Part shown: in pieces, positions 8,579 to 17,729 of the stretch | Layout: every line of letters begins with the position of its first letter | How positions within the stretch are numbered: the stretch's first letter is position 1 | DNA from: a virus | Length of the DNA stretch: 29,563 nucleotides | IMG/VR virus record: IMGVR_UViG_3300021378_000106 | Coordinates: 1-29,563 of that record | Direction: 5' to 3' (one strand) | Position numbers and translations under genes: made by a program | The notes under the pieces: model-generated | Databases searched by the model: none | The model's input: only the letters and a program-made list of their open reading frames with translations | What the model was told of the DNA's origin: nothing

Positions 8579-10078
8579 TTATTGTTTATTAATTATTGCA
8601 TTAGCTATTTTTCTAGCTTTTACTCTATTTTTACTACCGTAACCTTGAGTTCTTAATATTAAGTTAGTAAGGGAGCTAGCATTACTTATATCATATATAT
8701 CTGTTTTGTCTACATTATCGCCCGGTAAGGATTCTGTTATGGTTATATTATTACCCTCAGATGTTACATCTACATTGTATTTTGAGCCGGATAGTGCTTC
8801 CATGCCAGAAGAAATATTTAATAAATCTGTAACATTAACAGTTTCAGCATTTTCAACTGCGCTAACCATGCTATTTACCATTTTATTTATTTGATCATCT
8901 GTATATTGAGCTGCAAATTTATACCCGCTTTTATCATCTTTTGACCCTGCGGGCGGCTTAAATTCTTCTCTGTTTTCTTCTCTATAAAATCTTCCAGTAG
9001 GCTCTCCGTTTTCGTCTACTTCTTTTGTAATTTCGGTTCCATCAAAAAATAAAGCTTCTGTAGGTTTGTTTACTGCTTCTTGTTGTTCATTATCACTTAA
9101 AGCTCTAAATTCGTCAGCAGTAAGATCTATATTAAATTTATCTAATAAATGTTGTTGTACTTGCTTATTATCATTTTCGTTTCGCAAAGCTATTACATTA
9201 CTTGCAGCAAGCTCGCTAACCGATCCTTTTATTACTTTGCTATTAAGATACTGTTTGTTATAAGAAACTTTTTTACCTTTATCATTGACTCCAGGCTCAA
9301 GTACGTATTCGTTTTCTTGGCCGTCTGTAAGAGTCGTTAAAAACTTTTTTCCGCTTTCATCATAAATTAATTTATCTTGAGAGGCAATTTGATCTCCTAC
9401 AGCATCAGGAGCTGTAACAGTAAATCCATTAGATCTACCAGGAAAATCTTCTGCATTTATTTCATAATAATTACCTTGATCATCTTTAGCCCACGCAACT
9501 AGCTGCCCATCCTCTTTATAGTTCATACCTGCCTCATATCCTTCAGCTCCGCCTATACCCATTACAAAAGCTTGTGATTCTGCAGTAGTTCCATCTTTTC
9601 CTTCCGTAAAAAATTCGGTACGTCCAGCTTTAGGCCAATTATCCACCATTTCGCCTAGAATAGGTATACTACCTAACATTGATTCAGCTAAACCATTATA
9701 AGTGTTAGTTTTTCCTAGTAAAACAGCTAATTCTTCAGAAAGTTCGGGGTTAGCATCCCCATAAAGTTGTGCCTTTTTAATTTCATATATTCTGTCTAAA
9801 TTAATATTATTTGCTATTGTCATTTGCTCACGCATTGACTTTGATAATCCTTTTATTCCTTTATTAAATGCAGCAGAATCTTGAGCTTTTAGATTACCTA
9901 GCTCAATCATTTTTTCGCCTAATAGCTTATTTTCAGCATCTCTTTTTTCACGCTCTTTTCTTCTTTGAGCACCTAATGCATTTATGCCTTGGGCTATTGA
10001 AGCTCCAAAGTTCTCAAAGCCTTTAGCTAAAATCTCGCCGGATCTGTCTTGTATTATTTGTGGATTTCTATAACTCAT
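8579..10078 (-). CDS. Internal virion (ejection) protein, T7 gp15-position (499 aa)
   Basis: This is a hydrophilic protein between the gp14-like and the giant gp16-like genes. Residues about 1-115 are helical and basic (GAQRRKEREKRDAENKLLGE), with an amphipathic ASIAQGINALGAQ start. The middle (about 150-260) is beta-rich with Gly/Asp turns (GQLVAWAKDDQGNYYEINAE). The C-terminal part is charged, with EEFKPPAGSKDDKSGYKFA and a final basic NRVKARKIANAIINKQ. I do not recognise a catalytic site. Length is below T7 gp15 (about 750 aa). Function as a component of the DNA ejection tube in the periplasm is inferred from gene order only. The leader is A/T, with a 17-bp gap to the upstream neighbour and 18 bp to the next gene. 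Confidence 0.68.
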   Translation of the reverse strand: MSYRNPQIIQDRSGEILAKGFENFGASIAQGINALGAQRRKEREKRDAENKLLGEKMIELGNLKAQDSAAFNKGIKGLSKSMREQMTIANNINLDRIYEIKKAQLYGDANPELSEELAVLLGKTNTYNGLAESMLGSIPILGEMVDNWPKAGRTEFFTEGKDGTTAESQAFVMGIGGAEGYEAGMNYKEDGQLVAWAKDDQGNYYEINAEDFPGRSNGFTVTAPDAVGDQIASQDKLIYDESGKKFLTTLTDGQENEYVLEPGVNDKGKKVSYNKQYLNSKVIKGSVSELAASNVIALRNENDNKQVQQHLLDKFNIDLTADEFRALSDNEQQEAVNKPTEALFFDGTEITKEVDENGEPTGRFYREENREEFKPPAGSKDDKSGYKFAAQYTDDQINKMVNSMVSAVENAETVNVTDLLNISSGMEALSGSKYNVDVTSEGNNITITESLPGDNVDKTDIYDISNASSLTNLILRTQGYGSKNRVKARKIANAIINKQ

Positions 10079-10095
10079 TTTATATTTTTTAAATT

Positions 10096-10836
10096 TTAAG
10101 TAAAACTGTCTGGATTGCTTATTACCGAACTTGCTATATTACCAATACCCGATATCATTCCAGCTGTTGATGCAGCACCAGCTTGATTTGCTTGAGCTTG
10201 ATTTGCGCTAGCCTGCGTAAGACCTGCGGCCATTCTGTCAAGCTTAGCTTGATCTCTTCCTTCTTGAGCTTGAAATTCAAAAGCTTTGCCTTGTGCCTGT
10301 GCCATCTGAGCTCTACCTCCTTCGGATATTTGTATTCCTTGTATTCTTGCTTTTTCAGCCATTTGTTTAGCTTGTAAATCAGCTTCACCTTGGGCGGCTA
10401 ACTTTTCATTTTGAGCTTCTTGTTGCTCTATATTAGCAGAAACATCTTTTTTACTTCTTGCGGCAGCATTAGCTAAAGCGGTAGCACCACCAGCACTTGC
10501 TCCGGTAGCCTGTAGAGTATCTAGTGTTGCAGCTAAAGCTAAATCAGTTTGTTCCATTTGTATTTCTGCAGCGCTTGTAGCCACACCTAAATCCGCGTAA
10601 GGGTTTGACAATTCTCCACTAAGATCTTTAGCAAAACCAGCTAAAGATTTAACATCAGAATAAGGATTTATAACATCTTGCCTGTTATTTTCAAATAAAG
10701 TTATTGCTCTATTCATTTTTTTCTTTTCCTCTTCAGCCGCTGCTGCTTGTCTTTTAGCTTTTTTATTGCCAAATATTCCACCAATAATTTGAGTTGCCGC
10801 TCCTATACCAGCCGCTGCTAACGCTATTCCTCCCAT
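10096..10836 (-). CDS. Internal virion (ejection) protein, T7 gp14-like in size and plan (246 aa)
   Basis: The N-terminus is a Gly/Ala/Ile-rich hydrophobic stretch (MGGIALAAAGIGAATQIIGG) followed by a basic patch and long Ala/Gln/Glu-rich helices (for example KLAAQGEADLQAKQMAEKAR). A Gly/Ser/Ala-rich C-terminus (GAASTAGMISGIGNIASS) completes it. This layout is that of podovirus gp14-type ejection proteins, which form a channel in the outer membrane during infection. The family-level match is by composition and position, as no conserved motif is diagnostic. It is first of three ejection-type genes in the T7 order (small, medium, giant). It starts at ATG 10836, inside the end of the cupin gene. 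A 77-aa reading frame overlapping it on the same strand is a shadow. Confidence 0.75.
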   Translation of the reverse strand: MGGIALAAAGIGAATQIIGGIFGNKKAKRQAAAAEEEKKKMNRAITLFENNRQDVINPYSDVKSLAGFAKDLSGELSNPYADLGVATSAAEIQMEQTDLALAATLDTLQATGASAGGATALANAAARSKKDVSANIEQQEAQNEKLAAQGEADLQAKQMAEKARIQGIQISEGGRAQMAQAQGKAFEFQAQEGRDQAKLDRMAAGLTQASANQAQANQAGAASTAGMISGIGNIASSVISNPDSFT

Positions 10837-11288
10837 AATTTTTCTTTTTTATTATATTCTTCCATAGTTATTGAAAAAAAATTGTTTTCTACTTCTTCCA
10901 TGTTTCTTGTGTCTGTAGGATTTGCTATTATGTTTATCCAAACACAATCTTCTACACACTTAATTAATCTTTTAGTTCCTTTTAAAGAGTACGACCAACA
11001 AGGAGCTATATGCTCTACAGTTTCATTGTCGGCCTGTACTATTACTTTTCCAGATAATAAAAACCAAAAATGATTAGTATGGTGCAAAGCACTTATAACC
11101 ATAGTATCAGCTTTCATTTTCATTTGACGCATATACAATCCGTCGGTAAAATTATTAGTTATTGGAAATTCTTCATTGTTAACTAAATTTTTACCATCTC
11201 CATATATTCCTTCTTCATTACTTTCTATAAGTGCATTTTGTAATACTTCTAATTGTTTTATAAAATTAATTGATAATTCATTGTTCAT
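10824..11288 (-). CDS. Cupin-fold phage protein (154 aa)
   Basis: Residues about 50-120 show the cupin beta-barrel pattern: GLYMRQMKMKADTMVISA, then HHTNHFWFLLSGKVIVQ at 69-85, then IAPCWSYSLKGTKRLIKC and VWINIIAN. The HHxxH (69-73) followed by a LLSGKV turn resembles cupin motif 1, where His residues bind a metal. The motif 1 glutamate and the motif 2 histidine are not evident, so the metal site may be incomplete. Similar small cupin proteins sit among tail and ejection genes in many phages, with unknown role. Possibilities are a virion component, a scaffold for tail assembly, or a sugar-binding or modifying protein. It overlaps the next gene by 13 nt, so translation is probably coupled to the ejection proteins. 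The stop is TAG. Confidence 0.68.
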   Translation of the reverse strand: MNNELSINFIKQLEVLQNALIESNEEGIYGDGKNLVNNEEFPITNNFTDGLYMRQMKMKADTMVISALHHTNHFWFLLSGKVIVQADNETVEHIAPCWSYSLKGTKRLIKCVEDCVWINIIANPTDTRNMEEVENNFFSITMEEYNKKEKLWEE

Positions 11289-11300
11289 TTAATTTAATTT
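11288..11300 (-). promoter_or_regulatory. ATTAAATTAAA-type leader of the cupin gene
   Basis: The minus-strand sequence AAATTAAATTAAA runs straight into the ATG of the cupin gene's downstream neighbour junction at 11288. It nearly matches the 14-mer that precedes the genes starting at 29495 and 8560. No Shine-Dalgarno is present. In Bacteroidetes, A-rich leaders are known to replace Shine-Dalgarno pairing, and this repeat may be such an initiation element. Confidence 0.4.
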
Positions 11301-12897
11301 AAGATGATTGCACAAAAGTTGTGCTTACTGCAAATAATTCTTTTTTGCCTGTATTTTGATTATTTATTTCCATTTTTACTTCTCCAAAAAATCCTTTTAA
11401 TCCAGAAGAAGATCGCCCAAAAACAACTTCCCCATTTTGAGAAGGAGTACTATTAACAAGATCTGCATAATATTTATCTTCTTTAAGTTTAAAATTATTT
11501 ATTAATAAAGAATTTTGCATTTCTGTTAATGTAGAGGCAAATGCTGCTTGGGTAATTGGTAAAGCCGTATCAGTATTAGTAATAAACCTTGTCATTTGCC
11601 AGCCTGTGCTTCCTTCATAATTTATTGTTTGGAAGTTTTTAACGGTTGACGGAGCTCCATTAAACACAAAAGTTACATTGGAATTATAGCTAATCCCATA
11701 AAACACAGCCCGCTCGTTAGTATTAGGAGCAAATGTATAATGCTTATATATTTTGCCTAAATTGGTTGTAAAATAATCATTATTCAAGCTTATTAATTGA
11801 TTAGGATTGTAGTCAAAAAAGCTAGTCCAGCCTTTTACAGTATCGTCAAATGTTAAGGTGTTATTTTCAACTGTTGATCCTTCTTTATTTGAAATTTCCG
11901 ATGTAACCGACAGCACATATTGCTTATTGTGAGCATCCCAACCTCCTTTAATTCCTCCTGTTATAGCGGTAGACAATTTATCTCTAAAATAATCAGTCAT
12001 ACCATAGTTTGATATTACTGTTATTCCGTCCATAGATAATCTACAAACTACATTTTGATCTTTGTCTGTAAAATATTTTCTATAGCCATTAACAGCAAAT
12101 GATTCCGGGTCTGTACTAATACCATACTCTCCTGCAAATGCTACGTTTTGACCTATAACTAAATTACGACTGGTAACACTAGCATTTCCTTCTGCTGAAA
12201 ATATAGCATCTTTATCAATTAAAGATTTACTTACTTTATTTTCTTGAAATACAATAAGGTTGGTATCTTCTGCATACAATTTTTGTATAGAGCCCCTAGA
12301 TGGGTCTATGGTTCTGGTTATATCTTCTCCTACACTAAATTGGTTAGTTTGGTTTATACCTGTTCTAGAATTAAATATACCGGAGTATATAAGCCCGCTA
12401 AATTTGTGTGATTGTTTTGGTTCATCTTCTACTATATAAGCCTTTACTCCAAAGTCTACAGAAGTATTATTGTAGCCCCCTTTTATTCTAGATTCTTCTA
12501 TTAACCAATCGCTTTCTTCTACAAGACTATAAGCTTGAGGTATCTGATCAAAATTTATAATCTTTCCAAAAACAATAGGGGTTCCTGTGGGGGGCAAAGA
12601 TTGCAAAGTATCTTTTGTTTTAAAAACTGTAGCAGAAACAATCTCTGTTATATAGCTATTAAAAACAACAGGTGTTCCTAAATTAATATAACTTATAGTA
12701 ACTTTTTGCCCTACGTTTATTACATTATCAGGTATTAATAAAGTATTTGATTGTACTTGAATTCCAGCACCGGTTACTCCTTGTACGGCTAAAGGTGTTG
12801 TTGGGTTTTCTTGAGCGCCTGGTAACACCTTGGTTATGTTTTTCATTTTCTTTAACCAGAACGTGTTGAAATATTTAAGTTCTATATTTGCTGCCAT
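11299..12897 (-). CDS. Tail structural protein, nozzle/stabilisation type (532 aa)
   Basis: The N-terminus (MAANIELKYFNTFWLKKMK) leads into an extra beta-rich segment at about 40-115. The core follows: ESDWLIEESRIKGGYNN, VDFGVKAYIVED, LIYSGIFNSRTGINQTNQFS, GSIQKLYAEDTNLIVFQENK, and later YRKYFTDKDQNVVCRLSMDGI and ISNYGMTDYFRDKL. These are among the most recognisable sequences in the window. From memory they are strongly conserved in tail proteins of marine Bacteroidetes phages, and related motifs occur in the crAss-like muzzle/stabilisation proteins. The C-terminal third includes a beta-propeller-like WTSFFDYNPNQLISLNNDYF. It probably forms the lower part of the short tail with the 1440-aa neighbour. 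It has no signal peptide or enzymatic motif. The stop is ten bases before the cupin gene. Confidence 0.83.
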   Translation of the reverse strand: MAANIELKYFNTFWLKKMKNITKVLPGAQENPTTPLAVQGVTGAGIQVQSNTLLIPDNVINVGQKVTISYINLGTPVVFNSYITEIVSATVFKTKDTLQSLPPTGTPIVFGKIINFDQIPQAYSLVEESDWLIEESRIKGGYNNTSVDFGVKAYIVEDEPKQSHKFSGLIYSGIFNSRTGINQTNQFSVGEDITRTIDPSRGSIQKLYAEDTNLIVFQENKVSKSLIDKDAIFSAEGNASVTSRNLVIGQNVAFAGEYGISTDPESFAVNGYRKYFTDKDQNVVCRLSMDGITVISNYGMTDYFRDKLSTAITGGIKGGWDAHNKQYVLSVTSEISNKEGSTVENNTLTFDDTVKGWTSFFDYNPNQLISLNNDYFTTNLGKIYKHYTFAPNTNERAVFYGISYNSNVTFVFNGAPSTVKNFQTINYEGSTGWQMTRFITNTDTALPITQAAFASTLTEMQNSLLINNFKLKEDKYYADLVNSTPSQNGEVVFGRSSSGLKGFFGEVKMEINNQNTGKKELFAVSTTFVQSS

Positions 12898-12898
12898 T

Positions 12899-15800
12899 TT
12901 ATACAGGTGTTTTTATTCTATTAAATCCGGATTCTTGTGCTCCAGTTGGTTCAGCACCTTGATAATTTATAAAAGTAGCCCCTGTATTAACGCGTGCCTG
13001 TATTGGATTGGTCACCCTAACCCCAGATTGGTCTAACTCTAATGAAAATGTTGCTTCTAATAAATCTACTCCTTTCCAATCGGTAAGATTACTAGGTGCT
13101 ACTGGTAAATCTACGTATGCACGATTAAGCTGAACTCCTATATAAGGGGTTTCTGCAGGGGGTACATAAGGAACTTGCATTTGGGTATCTGTAAAAAATT
13201 GATTAACATATTCTGCATAAGGAGTTTCAGCATACAAAACATTCGTTGTCATAGGCTCCTCATTTACGCTATCGCTTCCAGGAGCAGACCTAAAATATTG
13301 ATACTCATTATTATCACCCCATGTTTGATCAGGCGCTATATTAACACCTTGCCATGGAACACATTTTGGATAATGTAAATCAGCACAGTTAATCCACCCT
13401 ATGCCTGGATACGAAGTTGTATCTCCTGTTGTTTGTTTAAACTCCTTAATTATAAAAACATATTCGATTCCTACAGCATTACTGTTTTCCGTTACTGCCA
13501 AGTAATCAAAACATCTTAAGGTTTGAACACTTTTATGTGTTTCTTGTCCACCAATTTGTTCATTAGACAAAGTAGCCCAAGAACTCTGAGATCCGGTTGG
13601 TCCGTTTGGTAGAAGATATTGAGGAGCATTCCATCTAGGCGTTTGAACTACTGACTTATTATATTCTACAGTTCTTGGAATTAGTTCCCACTCAGAAGTG
13701 CTTTCATCAGCAAAAACGTATCTATAGTAATATTGTATATCTTTTACCGCAATATTAGACTGATTTAAGCCTTGACTTGGTTCGTTTTCTTGCCTAAGGT
13801 TTGCAGTTATAGCTACAACTCCTGATTTATGACAGTCTGTTCCAATTCTATTCCACTCATTATTAGGCGGAATGATAGCATCAAAAACAGAATTATCATT
13901 TGTAATATTTAAGTAAAAGTCAGTTGGAGAAATCCCGGCGGATATATACCATAAACCCGTTATAGTTTGTGGAATATTAGTAAACGGATTAGTAGTGTAT
14001 ATATATTCTGGGGAAATTCCAAAAGTTGGTGCAACCACACAAGTTTCGCTGAGCGCTTCTTCGTTAACCACTGCGTACCCAAGAGTTATAGGAGTAGTAA
14101 ACTCAACATACAAAGTTCCATAAGGATCATTACTAGGCAAAGAAGAGTCTCCGTTTGCATCTGTTACACGTATTGTGATATTATAAAGAGCAGAAGTATT
14201 TCCTCCAAAAGTAACTCCATCTATTATATCCCCTGGTATTGCTTGAGTGAGTTCACCGGTAGCCGAATTCATTTCCCAATTATCTGGTAGATCCTGAGGA
14301 TTTTGTATTGTATATTGTAATTGTAATGTATTATTAGTGGCTCCTGTTCCATTTTGAGGATTAGCAGCAGGCCAAGGACTTCCGGTATCACTATAACCAG
14401 GTATTATTACTCTAGTTTCTCTAGATGTAGATATGGCAGGAATTCCAGCTGCTATTGTAGGGTTTAAATTTTTTAAAGCTCCAAAACCGCCCACTACTCC
14501 TGGAATAGGAATAGTACTAATATCTCCATCAGCAGTCGTTATTTTTACTGAAAAAGAATAAACGTCTGTTATTCTACTAGAATCTATAAATACCAATGGG
14601 CTAGCCCCTATGTATCTTATTCTAAATTGGCCTGCAAAACTACCTGAGCCTGGCCGAAGATCAAATAAGCCAGTTACTGTTTCTCCGTCTCCATTTGTTG
14701 TAGCTATTAATTCTGCAGTTGTAGCTACTGCAAAAACCTCTCCTGAGGAATTTACAGGTTCAAAGTAACCAGTTACAAAAGTATTTTGTATAGTTTGTTC
14801 GGTAAAATCCCATGTTAAATTTATAAAAGATGTAGCACCCCCCGTTCCACTAAGAACATCCGCGTTTAAATCAACAATTAATCCTTCACTTGTGGTTTCC
14901 CAATAAATATCTAATAATGATTCTACCGGAGCTGTTTCATATATTGCTAAGTAGGGTAGCATGTTAGATGTATCTAAAGGGTTATTAAGGTTGTCGGCAT
15001 CGTAAGTGATACCTCCTGAAGTTTGTCGTTCTAAAACAAAGTTTAAATCAGTAGCCCCTATAGATTTATTTACCGTAGATATCCTACATATTAAAGGGTT
15101 TGTATCTATTTGATAAAAAACTAAATTGCCATTAACGGCTCCCGTATTAAATGCTTTTAAAGGATCGTACAATTGATCATTATCTGTGGACAAATCCGCA
15201 TACCCCATATTAACTTCCTTGGCTCTAGCTATAGCTGTTGATGTATGAGAAATTGCAGTTTTACCTTCAGAATCTATTCTAGCATAATATTGCTTATTAA
15301 ATGTAGACGACCCTGAAATGCCTGTTACTGCGTCATAAGTACCCACTGTCATTATATTGGTTACTCTACCAAATAAGGTAACTGAACTTCTGTATTGCTT
15401 TTGATCGGGCCCAACTTCTGCTAAATCTCTAGGAATTTTATTTATATTGTCATTAAATAAAACAGTAAATGCTGTTTTGTTAGTTTCATCATCGGGAAAT
15501 ATTCCATTGTCAATTCCTCCAGGCTCAGGTGGGTGTTGAGGCCCATTAAGCGCCCCAGATTGCCCTGGATAACCATTAAGTATTCCAGGTAGGTATACAT
15601 TATAATATTCTTGCTGCGTTTGTTTTACAACTATTTTATAACTATACCAGCCTAAATCATTTATAGTATAAGCAAATTTTAAATCAGGCTGTCCAGCAGG
15701 AAGATCATCTTGTCTTAAATAAACATCGCTGACTTGTCCATCTGTAGTAGCCTGCCATTGATTTTGGACAGGATTAGTTTCTGTTACTGTTAAAACTTTA

Positions 15801-17221
15801 ACGAAGTCTTGATAAGCCCCTCTAAGATAATCCCCCACTCTAGGTATATTATTATTGTTATTATTTGGAGGAGTAACATTAAGCCTAAAATTGTATATAT
15901 TGTTAACTATATTATTACCAGACAAAGCTACTGCATAGCCTTCTCCGTTTCCTGAACCAGCATCTTGTTTTACCGCATAAAGCCCAGGAGTCCCTAGCGC
16001 TAAATTTTTTGTAGAACTTATTTCTGAATTCACTAACACCATTATAGCGTCTCCAAACCAGTCTTTAACAGTAGTATCAGGGGAAGAAATATCATAAGGA
16101 CTATATATTGTAGAACCAAAGTAAAATTGACCATCACTAATTATTCCTTTATCCACAGAGGATAATATTACAGGTGATTGTCTACCAAATTTATCGGCTA
16201 ATATAAATCCTACTTGATAATTTCTATTTCTTTTTACGGAATGGTTAGGGTACTCAATCCAATTATTGTATTTTCCTGTGCTACTTTTTTTAGATATTCT
16301 ACAGTTATAATTTATATTTGCAGGCGGAGTGTGTTGATCCCTATAATTACCATAAATTATTCTGTTTCCTGAGCTTTCTTGAGTAAATGCTCTTATAGGA
16401 ACTTTGTCATAAACCCTAACGGTTTGTGCTTCGGGCAGAGTTTTATAAGGTTTACGAGATTGATAATCATAAGTATAATAATTATTAATTCCGCTAGACC
16501 CGGCTATTGTTCCTGCTGAAATACTTTCTAAAACTTTAACGGCTACAGCATCACTTTCTCTAAATAGTATTTCTACTTCTTTTATTTTGTAATCATTAGC
16601 TATTCTACTCGCACTAGTAGGCAATGGAATAACTAACCCTATATTCTGAACTTGATTTTCCATAAAAGAAACAATGGTAGATTGATAAGCTGCATCTTCA
16701 TCTCCATTTAAAAAATATCCATCTTGCTTAGGAATGTACGCAATTTGAGTAAATGGAGCCATTAAAGAATATTCATTGTCGTCGTACTTAAATCTATAAC
16801 TAAATCTAACAAACTTATCTTCCAAATAATCTGGATCTCCAGGCCATGTGTCGTCGCCTGTTTTGTTTGTCATTGTAGACATAATTAAAGAAACATAAGT
16901 ATTAGCAATTAGCGCTGCGGAAAAAGATGGGGAGACGTTTACTCTTGTTTCATTAAATGCACTAACATATTGAACTCCAGTAACTTTTATATGATCTAAG
17001 CCTGTTATACTAGGAGTTTGCTCAGCAGAAACTACAGTAGCCCCGACAAAAGGAGTTATAGAAGCTTCAACATCCCCTGCTAAACTAAAGTATATGGTTC
17101 CACCGCCTGTTGTTACCAAGTTTATTCTATTGTATAATTTTATTGCTTGATAAGGGCTATATTTGGCTACAGATATTTGGTGTTCCTGCGTGTAATAATC
17201 TTCGGCTGCTTGACCTCCCAT
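12899..17221 (-). CDS. Large tail structural protein, main part of the split protein (1440 aa)
   Basis: Residues 8-27 (DYYTQEHQISVAKYSPYQAI) fit directly behind the end of the preceding 163-aa product. The rest is almost entirely beta-structured, with very few cysteines, and is rich in Asn, Thr, Gly and Tyr, as in podovirus tail nozzle proteins. A cadherin/Ig-like domain is suggested at about residues 905-1035, with NSATGELTQAIPGD and YNITIRVTDANGDSS. Around 760-790 there is an LDIYWETTSEGLIVDLN segment that recurs in marine phage tail proteins. The end is Pro/Tyr-rich (VPYVPPAETPYIGVQLNRAY). It could be the nozzle/muzzle and may include receptor-contacting parts, since no separate tail fibre gene is recognisable. 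The exact role is inferred from position and composition. Its TAA stop lies one base from the next ATG. Confidence 0.8.
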   Translation of the reverse strand: MGGQAAEDYYTQEHQISVAKYSPYQAIKLYNRINLVTTGGGTIYFSLAGDVEASITPFVGATVVSAEQTPSITGLDHIKVTGVQYVSAFNETRVNVSPSFSAALIANTYVSLIMSTMTNKTGDDTWPGDPDYLEDKFVRFSYRFKYDDNEYSLMAPFTQIAYIPKQDGYFLNGDEDAAYQSTIVSFMENQVQNIGLVIPLPTSASRIANDYKIKEVEILFRESDAVAVKVLESISAGTIAGSSGINNYYTYDYQSRKPYKTLPEAQTVRVYDKVPIRAFTQESSGNRIIYGNYRDQHTPPANINYNCRISKKSSTGKYNNWIEYPNHSVKRNRNYQVGFILADKFGRQSPVILSSVDKGIISDGQFYFGSTIYSPYDISSPDTTVKDWFGDAIMVLVNSEISSTKNLALGTPGLYAVKQDAGSGNGEGYAVALSGNNIVNNIYNFRLNVTPPNNNNNNIPRVGDYLRGAYQDFVKVLTVTETNPVQNQWQATTDGQVSDVYLRQDDLPAGQPDLKFAYTINDLGWYSYKIVVKQTQQEYYNVYLPGILNGYPGQSGALNGPQHPPEPGGIDNGIFPDDETNKTAFTVLFNDNINKIPRDLAEVGPDQKQYRSSVTLFGRVTNIMTVGTYDAVTGISGSSTFNKQYYARIDSEGKTAISHTSTAIARAKEVNMGYADLSTDNDQLYDPLKAFNTGAVNGNLVFYQIDTNPLICRISTVNKSIGATDLNFVLERQTSGGITYDADNLNNPLDTSNMLPYLAIYETAPVESLLDIYWETTSEGLIVDLNADVLSGTGGATSFINLTWDFTEQTIQNTFVTGYFEPVNSSGEVFAVATTAELIATTNGDGETVTGLFDLRPGSGSFAGQFRIRYIGASPLVFIDSSRITDVYSFSVKITTADGDISTIPIPGVVGGFGALKNLNPTIAAGIPAISTSRETRVIIPGYSDTGSPWPAANPQNGTGATNNTLQLQYTIQNPQDLPDNWEMNSATGELTQAIPGDIIDGVTFGGNTSALYNITIRVTDANGDSSLPSNDPYGTLYVEFTTPITLGYAVVNEEALSETCVVAPTFGISPEYIYTTNPFTNIPQTITGLWYISAGISPTDFYLNITNDNSVFDAIIPPNNEWNRIGTDCHKSGVVAITANLRQENEPSQGLNQSNIAVKDIQYYYRYVFADESTSEWELIPRTVEYNKSVVQTPRWNAPQYLLPNGPTGSQSSWATLSNEQIGGQETHKSVQTLRCFDYLAVTENSNAVGIEYVFIIKEFKQTTGDTTSYPGIGWINCADLHYPKCVPWQGVNIAPDQTWGDNNEYQYFRSAPGSDSVNEEPMTTNVLYAETPYAEYVNQFFTDTQMQVPYVPPAETPYIGVQLNRAYVDLPVAPSNLTDWKGVDLLEATFSLELDQSGVRVTNPIQARVNTGATFINYQGAEPTGAQESGFNRIKTPV

Positions 17222-17233
17222 AATTTTATTATA

Positions 17234-17725
17234 TTATTCCGCTGTAGTAGCTAAATTAATGTTAATTTTTCTAGGCTGATTTCTATTATCAGTCCAAAAT
17301 AATAAATTTTCAATTAAATTTATTCCTATTATACGATTAGTAGTAGAAAAATTTAAAAATTCTCCTCTAACTAAAGCTCTGTATTCTTGAGTAATATTAT
17401 TATAAACGTATATATAATGATTTGTTCCCGCGGGAGCATCTGTTGGATTGGATGGGTCAGGATCTGTATAGTCTGTTAAAAAAACAAACAACTGATCAGT
17501 AGCATTGTTTTGTTTAATTCCTATAATAGTGAAACCGGTCCCTATATTTGTGGTGCTTATTAATGCATTACCTATAATATTTTCTAAGGCACCAACATCG
17601 TCGTCTTCGGATCTACCAACAGATATATTCCGAGCATCTCTATATTCGCCGTTAGGCAATATTCTATCGTCAAGATCTTTATTCATCTTAGACTTTAGAA
17701 ATGTGTTTTTTATTTGTTGAGCCAT
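17234..17725 (-). CDS. N-terminal part of a split tail structural protein (163 aa)
   Basis: The sequence starts KNTFLKSKMNKDLDDRILPNGEYRDARNISV and continues through DVGALENIIGNALI. It ends ENLLFWTDNRNQPRKININLATTAE. I recognise this as the usual beginning of a long tail protein in marine Bacteroidetes and crAss-like phages, where the 'FTDNRNQPRKIN' strand is normally followed in the same polypeptide by a 'YYT-x-(E/D)-(D/H)QISVAKY-P' segment. Here a TAA intervenes. The matching continuation opens the next gene, in the same frame, after only four more codons. It therefore looks like the first module of a beta-propeller or nozzle-type protein, made as a separate chain. There is no signal peptide. 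Whether the two chains assemble together is inference. Confidence 0.75.
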   Translation of the reverse strand: MAQQIKNTFLKSKMNKDLDDRILPNGEYRDARNISVGRSEDDDVGALENIIGNALISTTNIGTGFTIIGIKQNNATDQLFVFLTDYTDPDPSNPTDAPAGTNHYIYVYNNITQEYRALVRGEFLNFSTTNRIIGINLIENLLFWTDNRNQPRKININLATTAE

Positions 17726-17729
17726 TTAA

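Noticed and set aside
10155-10388. 77-aa Lys-rich reading frame overlapping the 246-aa gene on the same strand
   Set aside because: It is a frame shadow of an Ala/Gln/Glu-rich coding sequence; composition is biased and there is no start context.
17234-17236. TAA reassigned to an amino acid
   Set aside because: TAA ends most genes here at sensible positions and TAG and TGA are also used as stops. crAss-like recoding known to me concerns TAG or TGA, not TAA.
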